Shown: positions 40,324 to 47,589 of the stretch, in pieces | Layout: every line of letters starts with the position of its first letter | Numbering within the stretch: position 1 is the stretch's first letter | NCBI GenBank assembly: GCA_020444245.1 | Contig: JAHLLI010000002.1 | Span: 186,001 to 250,000, forward strand | Direction: 5' to 3' | Source of the DNA: Actinomycetales bacterium | GTDB taxonomy: Bacteria; Actinomycetota; Actinomycetes; Actinomycetales; Cellulomonadaceae | DNA length: 64,000 nucleotides | The notes under the pieces: model-generated | Told to the model about the DNA's origin: nothing | The model's input: only the letters and a program-made list of their open reading frames with translations | Database searches by the model: none | Translations under genes and position numbers: made by a program

Positions 40324-42119
40324 CCACCGACGCCGAACGGGCGAGCGGCGTGCCGGAGGACGGCTACCCGTCCGCCCAGGCTGCGAGGACGTTGCTCCAG
40401 GCGCTGGCCGACCTCGGCGTGCGCGACGTGGTGCTCGCGCCCGGCTCGCGCAGCGCACCGCTCGCCTACGCCGCCGCCGAGGCCGCCCTGCCAGGCGACG
40501 ACCCGGACCGCGACCCCGCCGCCCCTGCGCTGACCGTGCACGTGCGGGTCGACGAGCGGGTCGCGGGCTTCCTGGCCCTCGGCCTGGCCCGCGCCGCCAA
40601 GGCCCGCAAGGAGCCGCGCCCGGTCGCGGTCGTCACCACCTCGGGGACGGCGCCCGCGCACCTGCTGGCGGCGGCCCTGGAGGCCCGGCACTCGGGCCTG
40701 CCGCTGCTCCTGCTCACCGCCGACCGCCCGCACGAGCTGCGCGGCACCGGCGCCAACCAGACCACCGAGCAGGTCGGGCTGCTCGCTCCCGCCGTGCGGC
40801 TCTCGGTGGACGTGCCTGCCCCGGTGGGCCTGCCGGACGAGCTGCGTGACCTGCGCAACCTCGCGGCGCGAGTGGTGGCGGTGGCGCTCGGCACCCGTGA
40901 CCACACGCCAGGGCCGGTGCACCTCAACCTGGCCTACCGCGAGCCGCTGGTGCCGGGCGGGGCGTGGCCCGAGCGGTCCGACGACGGGTTGACCCGGGTG
41001 TTCGCGCACCCCGGCACGCCGGCCGGGATCGAGCTCGCGAGGTACTCGGACGTCGCCGTGCCGGTGGCACCTGCCGACGGGGTGCGCACCGTGGTGGTCG
41101 CCGGGGACGACGCCGGCCCCGAGGCCTCCGTCGTGGCGCACGCCAACGAGTGGCCGCTGCTGGCCGAGCCGTCGTCGGGCGCGGGTGGCGGCCCGAACAC
41201 GATCCCCGCGTACCGCCTGCTGCTGGACTCGCCGGCCCTCGGCGGTGCGGTGCAGCGAGTCGTGGTGATGGGCCGGCCGACCCTGTCCCGCCCGGTGCAG
41301 GCGCTGCTCGCTCGGCCGGACGTCGAGGTCCTGGTGATCGCCGAGCAGGGCCGTGACTGGCCGGACGCCGCCCGGCGGGCCGACCAGGTGTACCCCGGCG
41401 TGCCGGGGCAGCTGATGCGCGGCAACCTCGGCCGGGGGATGGGCTGGGTGGAGCGCTGGCGCAGGGCCGGCGAGGTCGCGGCCCAGGCGGTCGCGGAGGT
41501 GCTGGCCGAGGAGCGGCTCGGCGCGGCGTCGGGCCCGTTGCTCGCCGCGCTGGTCGCCTCGAGCCTGACCCCTGCCGACGTGCTCGTGGTCGCCTCGTCC
41601 AGCCCGGTGCGCGACCTCGACCTGGTGGCGCGTTGGGAGGACCCGCCGCTCGTGGTGGCCAACCGCGGCCTGGCCGGCATCGACGGCACGCTGTCCACGG
41701 CGGCGGGGCTCGCGCTCGGGCTGGGACGGCCGGTGCACGCGTACGTCGGCGACCTCGCGTTCCTGCACGACGCGGGCGCCCTGCTGGTGGGCCCCGGCGA
41801 AGAGGTGCCGGATCTTCGGGTGATCGTCGCCCATGACGGTGGTGGCTCGATCTTCGCGACCCTGGAGCACGGCGCCCCGGAGCTCGCCCGGCACGCCGAG
41901 CGGGTGATGGCCACCCCGCACCGCGCGGACCTCGGGGCGCTGTGCGCCGGGTACGGCGTGGGTTACCGGCGGATCGACGTCGATCGTCTGCCGCACGTGA
42001 TGGCCCAACCGGTCCAGGGCACCGAGGTGGTCGACGTCCCGGTGGACCGGGAGGGCAGGCGTGCGTTGACCGCACGGCTGGCGCAGGTCGTGACCGCGGC
42101 GGTGGCGGCGCTGGACTGA
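40320..42119 (+). CDS. menD: SEPHCHC synthase (MenD)
   Basis: A 599-residue thiamine-diphosphate enzyme that joins isochorismate and 2-oxoglutarate. N-terminal VVLAPGSRSAPLAYAAAE and VHVRVDERVAGFLALGLARAA (catalytic Glu), VVTTSGTAPAHLLAA and TADRPHELRGTGANQTTEQ are MenD hallmarks. The C-terminal ThDP site is GDLAFLHDAGALL and VIVAHDGGGSIF. Translation starts at the GTG that overlaps the menC stop. Confidence 0.95.
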   Translation: MTTDAERASGVPEDGYPSAQAARTLLQALADLGVRDVVLAPGSRSAPLAYAAAEAALPGDDPDRDPAAPALTVHVRVDERVAGFLALGLARAAKARKEPRPVAVVTTSGTAPAHLLAAALEARHSGLPLLLLTADRPHELRGTGANQTTEQVGLLAPAVRLSVDVPAPVGLPDELRDLRNLAARVVAVALGTRDHTPGPVHLNLAYREPLVPGGAWPERSDDGLTRVFAHPGTPAGIELARYSDVAVPVAPADGVRTVVVAGDDAGPEASVVAHANEWPLLAEPSSGAGGGPNTIPAYRLLLDSPALGGAVQRVVVMGRPTLSRPVQALLARPDVEVLVIAEQGRDWPDAARRADQVYPGVPGQLMRGNLGRGMGWVERWRRAGEVAAQAVAEVLAEERLGAASGPLLAALVASSLTPADVLVVASSSPVRDLDLVARWEDPPLVVANRGLAGIDGTLSTAAGLALGLGRPVHAYVGDLAFLHDAGALLVGPGEEVPDLRVIVAHDGGGSIFATLEHGAPELARHAERVMATPHRADLGALCAGYGVGYRRIDVDRLPHVMAQPVQGTEVVDVPVDREGRRALTARLAQVVTAAVAALD

Positions 42120-42133
42120 CCGGCTTCGGCCGG
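42120..42133 (+). terminator. UUCG-tetraloop hairpin after menD
   Basis: CCGGC-TTCG-GCCGG directly at the menD stop codon: 5-bp stem with the very stable C(UUCG)G loop. Short, but placed where a terminator or 3'-end stabiliser is expected. Confidence 0.4.
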
Positions 42134-42242
42134 CGGGGCCACGCGAGGGGTGGGCCTCGACTCTTAGCGCACTCCCAGGTTCGATCCAGGTCCGGGCCAG
42201 GCCGGTGGTCTTGAGTGTGGGAATCGAAGGAGGTTCACCACC

Positions 42243-43772
42243 ATGCACCCGAATGAGCCACGGCAGGACCCGCAGGGTCACACCCCCGACCCGCAGCAGG
42301 GACCTCGAACCGCGGCGCCCTGGGTGAGCCCCGGCACCGCGTCCGGCGCTGCTCCCCAGCAGGCCGCCGCCCCGCAGCAGGTCGCACCCGACGGGTACGC
42401 CGGGCCGGCGTCCGACCGGTCCGAGCCGCAGCCCGGCCAGCCCTCCCGGCCCGTGCCCCCGCCGCCGTACCAGCACGCCGCGTCGGGTGCGCAGTACCCC
42501 GGCCAGCAGCCGACCCACCCCCTCTACCCGGCGGCCGGCGGGCACGGCGCACCGCCGCCGTCCTGGCCGGTCGGTCAGGTCGCGATGCCGCAGCCCGCGC
42601 CCCGCCGCTCCGAGCGGCGCTGGATCCCGCTGGTGGCCACCGCGGCCGGTGCCGCGCTGGTCGCGAGCGTGGCGACGACGGGGCTCCTGGTCGGTTTCGA
42701 CCGGCCGAGCCACACGGCGACCACGATCGACAGCCTCGGGGCGACGTCGTCCGAGGCGGTGCCGGTCTCCGGCTCCACGGTCGAGAACCCCGACTGGGAG
42801 AAGGTGGCCGCGGCCGTGCGGCCGTCGGTCGTGGCGATCAAGGTCCAGATCTCCGGCGGCGAGGCCGAGGGCTCCGGCGTGATCGTCGACACCAAGGGCC
42901 ACATCCTCACCAACAACCACGTGGTCGCCGGTGCGACGCAGGGCGGCATCAGTGTGACCCTCTCCGACGGCCGGGTGTTCGACGCGACCGTCGCGGGCAC
43001 CGACCCGACCACCGACCTCGCGGTCATCACGCTGACGAACCCGCCGAGCGACCTCGTTCCCGCGGTGCTCGGTGACTCGTCCAAGGTCGTGGTCGGTGAG
43101 CCCGTCATGGCGGTGGGCAACCCGCTGGGTCTGTCCAGCACCGTGACCACCGGCATCGTCTCGGCCCTCGACCGTCCGGTGTCCACCTCCGACGGCAACT
43201 CGCAGGCGGTGGTGACCAACGCGATCCAGATCGACGCCGCGATCAACCCCGGCAACAGCGGTGGACCCCTGTTCAACGCCCAGGGCGAGGTCATCGGCAT
43301 CACGTCCTCGATCGCGTCGCTGTCCCAGTCGTCCGGGTCGATCGGCCTGGGGTTCGCGATCCCGTCGAACCTCGCGGACCGGATCGGCGCGGAGCTGCTC
43401 GCCGACGGCACGGCCAGCCACGCCTTCCTCGGCGTGGAGCTGACCGACGGCGAGGCCACGGCCGACGGCGTCACGCGGATGGGTGCGCAGATCCACTCCG
43501 TGAGCGAGGGCACGCCCGCCGCCGACGCGGGGCTCAAGGCCGGCGACGTCATCGTGGCGATCAACGGCAACCCGGTCAGCGGCGCCGAGTCGCTCACCGG
43601 CTACGTCCGGGCCCTGGCCGCCGGCCAGAGCGCGACCCTCACCGTCGTCCGCGACGGGAAGTCCTTCACGGTCGACGTCACGTTCGCGGCGCTCGACTCG
43701 TCCAGCACGTCCGGCTCGCAGCAGGGTCAGTCCCCCTCCCTGCCGAGCCTGCCCTGGGGTCAGGGGGGCTGA
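42243..43772 (+). CDS. Membrane-anchored HtrA/DegP-like serine protease with PDZ domain
   Basis: A 509-residue protein. A Pro/Gln-rich cytoplasmic N-terminus (1-120) precedes one transmembrane helix (about 125-150). The trypsin-like domain has His in LTNNHVVAGA, Asp in PTTDLAVITL and Ser in NPGNSGGPLFN. A C-terminal PDZ domain (about 405-490) includes GAQIHSVSEGTPAADAGLKAGDVIVAINGNPV. The catalytic triad is complete. This PepD/HtrA-type architecture handles misfolded envelope proteins and stress signalling. AAGGAGG lies 9 nt before the ATG. A strong terminator follows. An ECF sigma factor gene comes next, which suits an envelope-stress neighbourhood. Confidence 0.92.
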   Translation: MHPNEPRQDPQGHTPDPQQGPRTAAPWVSPGTASGAAPQQAAAPQQVAPDGYAGPASDRSEPQPGQPSRPVPPPPYQHAASGAQYPGQQPTHPLYPAAGGHGAPPPSWPVGQVAMPQPAPRRSERRWIPLVATAAGAALVASVATTGLLVGFDRPSHTATTIDSLGATSSEAVPVSGSTVENPDWEKVAAAVRPSVVAIKVQISGGEAEGSGVIVDTKGHILTNNHVVAGATQGGISVTLSDGRVFDATVAGTDPTTDLAVITLTNPPSDLVPAVLGDSSKVVVGEPVMAVGNPLGLSSTVTTGIVSALDRPVSTSDGNSQAVVTNAIQIDAAINPGNSGGPLFNAQGEVIGITSSIASLSQSSGSIGLGFAIPSNLADRIGAELLADGTASHAFLGVELTDGEATADGVTRMGAQIHSVSEGTPAADAGLKAGDVIVAINGNPVSGAESLTGYVRALAAGQSATLTVVRDGKSFTVDVTFAALDSSSTSGSQQGQSPSLPSLPWGQGG

Positions 43773-43805
43773 CACAGCCCGACGGACACCCTGACCCCCA
43801 CGGTG

Positions 43806-43842
43806 CGGGCCGGGACGCTCACGGCGCGAGCGTCCCGGCCCG
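43806..43842 (+). terminator. Strong hairpin terminator after HtrA-like gene
   Basis: A perfect 15-bp stem (CGGGCCGGGACGCTC and its complement) with a 7-nt loop, 34 bp after the stop codon. No U-tract. Confidence 0.7.
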
Positions 43843-43957
43843 CCGCCTTGCCTTCGGCCCGCCGCCTTGCCCTGGTCCCGCCGCCGGCCGAGCCGCATGC
43901 AGCGGATCGGCTGGTTCACTGCGTCTGTACCGGCGACGGTGACGGACGGGAGGGCCG

Positions 43958-44452
43958 GTGGACGTCGAGGCCTTCGTCGAGCAGCAGGGCGGCGCCCTGC
44001 TGCGCCTGGCCTACGTCCTGACCGGCGACCGGCACCGGGCGGAGGACCTCGCCCAGACGGCTCTCGTGGACGTGTACCGCCACTGGCGCAAGGTCTCCGC
44101 GGCCCGTGACCCGCAGGCGTACGCCCGCAGGGTGCTCGTCAACGCGCACCTGTCCGCGCACCGCCGGCGTTGGACCCGGGAGCGCCCGGCCCCGATCGAC
44201 GAACGTGACGCCGGGACGGTCGCGGACCCGGCCGACGCCGTGGCCGAGCGCGAGGCCCTGCGCTCGCGGCTCGCCGCCCTGGCCCCACGAGCCCGCACCG
44301 TCCTGGTGCTGCGCTACTGGGCCGACCTGGACGATGCCGCGATCGCCGAGGCGATGGGCATCGCGCCCGCCACGGTCCGCGCCACCGCCGCCCGCGCGCT
44401 CGCGACCCTGCGCGCGGCCGAGCCGGCGCTCGACGAGGGAGACCGGTCATGA
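43958..44452 (+). CDS. ECF RNA polymerase sigma factor (SigE family)
   Basis: A 164-residue sigma factor with region 2 (about 5-70: LRLAYVLTGDRHRAEDLAQTALVDVYRHW, the -10-binding helices) and region 4 (about 100-155: LAALAPRARTVLVLRYWADLDDAAIAEAMGIAPATV, helix-turn-helix). The short form with this YVLTGD start is the actinobacterial SigE-like ECF group. GGGAGGG precedes the GTG. The stop overlaps the next ATG by 4 bp, so the following membrane protein is its likely partner. Confidence 0.9.
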   Translation: MDVEAFVEQQGGALLRLAYVLTGDRHRAEDLAQTALVDVYRHWRKVSAARDPQAYARRVLVNAHLSAHRRRWTRERPAPIDERDAGTVADPADAVAEREALRSRLAALAPRARTVLVLRYWADLDDAAIAEAMGIAPATVRATAARALATLRAAEPALDEGDRS

Positions 44453-45123
44453 ACGACGGTGCGACGACGGACCTCGAGCTGCGGCTCAGGGGGATCTTCG
44501 CCGACGACGCGGCCCGCGCGCCGCAGGCCGGTGGACTGTCGGGCAGGGTCCGGCGCCGGGTGCGGCGCGGGCGCGCCGGTCGGGTGGCCGGGGTCGCGGC
44601 CGCGGCGGTGGCGGTGCTCGCGGTCGGGGGTGCGCTGCTCCCGGGCGGCCTGCCCTGGCGGTCGACCTCGGTCGGCACCGTGCCGCCCAGCGCCGCCGGC
44701 CAGGCGGTCGGTGGGGGCGGTGAGGCCTCGTGCGCCTGGGCGTACTCGCCCCAGGCGGTGGCCGAGCACGCCGACCTCGTCCTGGACGGCACGGTGACGA
44801 GGGTCGGTCCCCGGTGGGTGACGCTGACCGGCATGCCGTTCGACTGGGTCGACGTGACCCTCCAGGTCAACCGGTGGCTCCGGGGTGGCAGCGCGGACTC
44901 CGTCGTGATCTCGATGCCGGCGCCGGCCCCGTCGGGCGTCTGGGTGGAGGACCAGGAGGGCGCGCCGCAGTACTGGGTGGGCACGCGGCTGCTGGTCTCG
45001 GCCACCGCCCGGTCGGCCGACCAGCACGGCTCCGCCGCGGGGATGGCCCTGTGGGGGTGCGGGGGCTTCACCCGCTACTACAGCCCCGAGCAGGCGGCGC
45101 TGTGGGCGGCGGCGGTGGGCTGA
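44449..45123 (+). CDS. Putative membrane partner of ECF sigma factor (anti-sigma candidate)
   Basis: A 224-residue protein. A cytoplasmic N-terminus of about 45 residues has the LRLRGIFADDAARAP...LSGRVRRRVRRG pattern, followed by one transmembrane helix (about 46-68) and an extracytoplasmic domain (about 80-224) with paired Cys (SCAWAYSP and WGCGGF). The layout (short cytoplasmic region, one helix, outside sensor) and the ATGA overlap with the sigma gene suggest an anti-sigma or signal-receptor role. No zinc-binding HxxxCxxC anti-sigma motif is seen. The extracellular part resembles small unknown domains with a VVLDGTVTRVGPRWV strand. Confidence 0.65.
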   Translation: MNDGATTDLELRLRGIFADDAARAPQAGGLSGRVRRRVRRGRAGRVAGVAAAAVAVLAVGGALLPGGLPWRSTSVGTVPPSAAGQAVGGGGEASCAWAYSPQAVAEHADLVLDGTVTRVGPRWVTLTGMPFDWVDVTLQVNRWLRGGSADSVVISMPAPAPSGVWVEDQEGAPQYWVGTRLLVSATARSADQHGSAAGMALWGCGGFTRYYSPEQAALWAAAVG

Positions 45124-45141
45124 GGTCGCCGTCTGCCGGGC

Positions 45142-46431
45142 TCAGTCGGTGCCGAGTGCGTGGCGCATGGGCGCGAGCTTGGCCTCGGACTCGGCGAGCT
45201 CGGCCTCGGGGACCGATGCCGCGACGATCCCGCAGCCGGCGAACAGCCGCAGGCGGTGCGGGTCACGGGGGTCCAGCTCTGCCGAGCGCAGCCCGATGCC
45301 CCACTCGCCGTCGCCGTCGGCGCCGAGCCAGCCGACCGGGCCGGCGTAGCGGCCGCGGTCCATCCGCTCGAGCTCGGCGAGCAGCGCCGTGGCCAGCGCG
45401 GTAGGAGTGCCGGCCACCGCCGCCGTCGGGTGCAGCGCCGCGGCGAGCGCCAGGCTCGACGGGCCCTCGCCGCTCAGCACCCCGGTCACGTCGGTGGCCA
45501 GGTGCAGCACGTTGGGCAGGTGCAGGACGAACGGCGTCTCGGGCACGTTGGTCGACGAGCAGAACGGCTCGAGCGCCCTGGTCAGGGATGCCACCGCGTA
45601 CTCGTGCTCCTCGAGGTCCTTGGAGGAGTGCGCGAGGATCGCGGCGTGGGCGAGATCCGCGTCGTCGTCCCCGGTGCGCTGGATGGTCCCGGCCAGCACG
45701 CGTGAGGTGACCAGGCCCTTCTCGGAGCGCACCAGCAGCTCCGGCGTCGCGCCCACCAGGCCGTCGACCGAGAACGTCCAGCATGACGGGTAGTCGTCCG
45801 CCAGCCGGTGCAGCACCCAGCGGGGGTCGAGCGGCTGCTCCGTGCGGGCCACCACGTCGCGTGCGAGGACGACCTTGTCCAGCCGGCCGGCGCGGATCTG
45901 GGCGACCGCGTGCGCGACGGCCGCCCGCCAGCCGGCCGGGTCCAGGCCGCCGGCCCGGTACTCGACGGGCCCGGGCGGCTCCGGGGGCTCGGTGGCCCGT
46001 GGTGCGACCGGCGCCGACACCGCGCCGACGTCGATGGTGGTCAGCCACGCGTCGTCGCCGCGCCGGCCGACGACCACGCGAGGCACCACCAGCGTGCCGC
46101 CGGCCGGGGAGTCGTCGGCGAAGGCGAACGAGCCGAAGGCGACCGGTCCGGTGCCCGGCAGCCCGACCTCGTCGCGGACCACGGCGTGCCGCGTGGCCTG
46201 CGCCCACGCCGCGTCGGCGTCGGCGAACCGGTCGACTCCGGCGGTGTGCAGCTCCGCGGCGACGCCCCAGGCGACGAGGCCGTCGCCGCGGCGTACCCAG
46301 GCGTGGCCCTCGTGGGCAGGCAGCAGGTCGAGGAGGTCGGCCGGCAGGTCGCGCGGGTCCACGGCGACGGTGCGAGCGACCAGGGGAGCCGGCAGCAGCT
46401 GTGCGCCGTCGGGGCGGGCGTCGAGAGTCAT
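45142..46431 (-). CDS. menF: Isochorismate synthase (MenF)
   Basis: A 429-residue chorismate-utilising enzyme that makes isochorismate for menaquinone. The C-terminal catalytic domain shows GRLDKVVLARDVV (base lysine), PSCWTFSVDGLVGATPELLV, SRVLAGTIQRT, SSKDLEEHEYAV, HLPNVLHLATDVTGVL, HPTAAVAGTP and RGRYAGPVGWLGADGDGEWGIGLRSAEL, which are the family's substrate and Mg sites. Convergent with the sigma-factor operon (18 bp apart). The upstream 339 bp, shared with menG, is a repeat-rich region. Confidence 0.92.
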   Translation of the reverse strand: MTLDARPDGAQLLPAPLVARTVAVDPRDLPADLLDLLPAHEGHAWVRRGDGLVAWGVAAELHTAGVDRFADADAAWAQATRHAVVRDEVGLPGTGPVAFGSFAFADDSPAGGTLVVPRVVVGRRGDDAWLTTIDVGAVSAPVAPRATEPPEPPGPVEYRAGGLDPAGWRAAVAHAVAQIRAGRLDKVVLARDVVARTEQPLDPRWVLHRLADDYPSCWTFSVDGLVGATPELLVRSEKGLVTSRVLAGTIQRTGDDDADLAHAAILAHSSKDLEEHEYAVASLTRALEPFCSSTNVPETPFVLHLPNVLHLATDVTGVLSGEGPSSLALAAALHPTAAVAGTPTALATALLAELERMDRGRYAGPVGWLGADGDGEWGIGLRSAELDPRDPHRLRLFAGCGIVAASVPEAELAESEAKLAPMRHALGTD

Positions 46432-46484
46432 CGCCCCACACTGTAGGTCCACCCCCGCCCCTGTTCCCCACCAACCGTGCTCGG

Positions 46485-46559
46485 CCCCGACCGCCAAGCC
46501 CGCCCCGACCGCCAAGCCCGCGACCCGCCGCCGAGCCCGCGACCCGCCGCCGAGTTCGG
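46485..46559. repeat. Short tandem repeats (18- and 19-bp periods)
   Basis: CCCCGACCGCCAAGCCCG occurs at 46485-46502 and 46503-46520 (18-bp period). CGACCCGCCGCCGAG occurs at 46521 and 46540 (19-bp period). CCGAGTTCGGTGG then recurs at 46550 and 46569 (also 19 bp), the second running into the palindrome. Confidence 0.75.
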
Positions 46560-46570
46560 TGGCGGGGGCC

Positions 46571-46598
46571 GAGTTCGGTGGTCGCGACCACCGAACTC
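46571..46598. repeat. 28-bp perfect palindrome
   Basis: GAGTTCGGTGGTCG is followed immediately by its exact reverse complement, with no spacer. A third copy of the right arm's core CGACCACCGAACTCG recurs at about 46605-46619, leading into the 22-bp array. Confidence 0.9.
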
Positions 46599-46611
46599 GA
46601 ACGCCGACCAC

Positions 46612-46699
46612 CGAACTCGGGACCCTGGGGGCGCGAACTCGGGACCCTGGGGGCGCGAACTCGGGACCCTGGGGGCGCGAACTCGGGACCCTGGGGGCG
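46612..46699. repeat. Four tandem 22-bp repeats
   Basis: The unit CGAACTCGGGACCCTGGGGG plus CG is repeated at 46612, 46634, 46656 and 46678 with no sequence difference that I can see. The 22-bp period is not a multiple of three, so it is not a coding repeat. Confidence 0.9.
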
Positions 46700-46770
46700 C
46701 GGGCTTGCGGGCTCGCGGGGGCGCGGGCGCCGGTTCGGGGGGCGGGCGTTCTGCTGCCAGGATGTCGGGC

Positions 46771-47463
46771 ATGCGTGCCAGCCTGGACAAGCGACCCGGG
46801 GAGGTCGCGGCGATGTTCGACGCGATCGCCCGGCGCTACGACCTGACCAACGACGTGATCTCGCTCGGTCAGGACCGGCGCTGGCGGCGTGCGACCGTCG
46901 CGGCGGTCGACGCCCGGCCCGGTGAGGTCGTCCTCGACCTCGCAGCGGGGACCGGCACCTCCAGCGAGCCGTTCGACGCGGCAGGCGTCCGCGTGGTGCC
47001 GTGCGACTTCTCGGTGGGCATGCTCGCGGTGGGCAAGGCGCGGCGCCCCGACCTGGCGTTCACCGCCGGGGACGCGATGCGTCTGCCGTTCGCGGACGCG
47101 GTGTTCGACGCGGTGACGATCTCGTTCGGCCTGCGCAACGTGGTCGACACGTCCGCGGCGCTCGCGGAGATGCTGCGGGTGACCCGGCCCGGTGGGCGGC
47201 TGGTCGTGACCGAGTTCTCCACGCCGACCGACCGGATCTTCCGCACCCTGTACAGCGAGTACCTGATGCGCGCCCTGCCGTCCGTGGCACGCGCGGTCTC
47301 CCGGGACCCGGACGCGTACGTCTACCTCGCCGAGTCGATCAGCGGCTGGCCCGACCAGGCAGGCCTCGCGCGCCTGGTGGCCGGGGCCGGGTGGGCCCGG
47401 GTGGCCTACCGCAACCTGTCCGGCGGGATCGTCGCGCTGCACCGCGGGGTGCGCCCGCGATGA
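46771..47463 (+). CDS. menG: Demethylmenaquinone methyltransferase (MenG/UbiE)
   Basis: A 230-residue SAM-dependent methyltransferase for the last menaquinone step. It opens with the conserved [32 protein letters not shown] motif I is [13 protein letters not shown], followed by [25 protein letters not shown] and [14 protein letters not shown]. The shorter C-terminus ends with [11 protein letters not shown] as in actinobacteria. ATG 46771 is preferred from alignment with the usual MRASLDK start; ATG 46762 is in frame and also possible. Neither has a strong Shine-Dalgarno. Confidence 0.92.
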   Translation: MRASLDKRPGEVAAMFDAIARRYDLTNDVISLGQDRRWRRATVAAVDARPGEVVLDLAAGTGTSSEPFDAAGVRVVPCDFSVGMLAVGKARRPDLAFTAGDAMRLPFADAVFDAVTISFGLRNVVDTSAALAEMLRVTRPGGRLVVTEFSTPTDRIFRTLYSEYLMRALPSVARAVSRDPDAYVYLAESISGWPDQAGLARLVAGAGWARVAYRNLSGGIVALHRGVRPR

Positions 47464-47532
47464 CGGACCTGGGTCCCTTGCGCGCGCCTTTCAACCAGTG
47501 GTCGCCGTCAGGCTCAGGGGTCGGGAGGGCAC

Positions 47533-47538
47533 TAGGAT
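47533..47538 (+). promoter_or_regulatory. -10 element ahead of reductase-nuo block
   Basis: TAGGAT (TANNNT) in ACTAGGATTGACC; transcription would start near 47545. The Rex-like operator starts about 7 bp further on, in a roadblock position. No good -35 is seen. Confidence 0.5.
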
Positions 47539-47551
47539 TGACCCGGCTCGT

Positions 47552-47569
47552 TCGTGAAGTTCTTCACAA
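47552..47569. promoter_or_regulatory. Rex-type operator (NADH/NAD+ redox repressor site)
   Basis: TCGTGAAGTTCTTCACAA matches the Rex consensus TTGTGAA-N4-TTCACAA with a single mismatch (C for T at position 2). In Streptomyces, Rex is known to repress respiratory genes, including nuo, at low NADH. Here the site precedes the geranylgeranyl-reductase gene and the nuo operon. Confidence 0.7.
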
Positions 47570-47589
47570 GCACGAAGGCAGGACCACTG

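Larger units (their letters stand above)
46432..46770. other. 339-bp repeat-rich intergenic region between menF and menG
   Basis: Divergent promoter region of menF and menG. It consists of short tandem repeats, a 28-bp perfect palindrome and a 4 x 22-bp array, listed separately. I see no -10/-35 pair with confidence and no conserved protein; frames that stay open here give only repetitive low-complexity translation. Confidence 0.7.

Noticed and set aside
42178-42187. GGTTCGATCC, resembling a tRNA T-arm, upstream of the HtrA-like gene
   Set aside because: The flanking bases do not form a T-stem, acceptor stem or anticodon arm; no tRNA can be folded there.
39471-43919. A 1482-codon open frame on the minus strand across menC, menD and the protease gene
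   Set aside because: It is antisense to three clear genes and its translation is Arg/Gly/His-rich and repetitive; a by-product of high GC.
46612-46699. Tandem 22-bp repeats as a possible CRISPR array
   Set aside because: The repeats abut with no spacers, and no cas genes are in the window.
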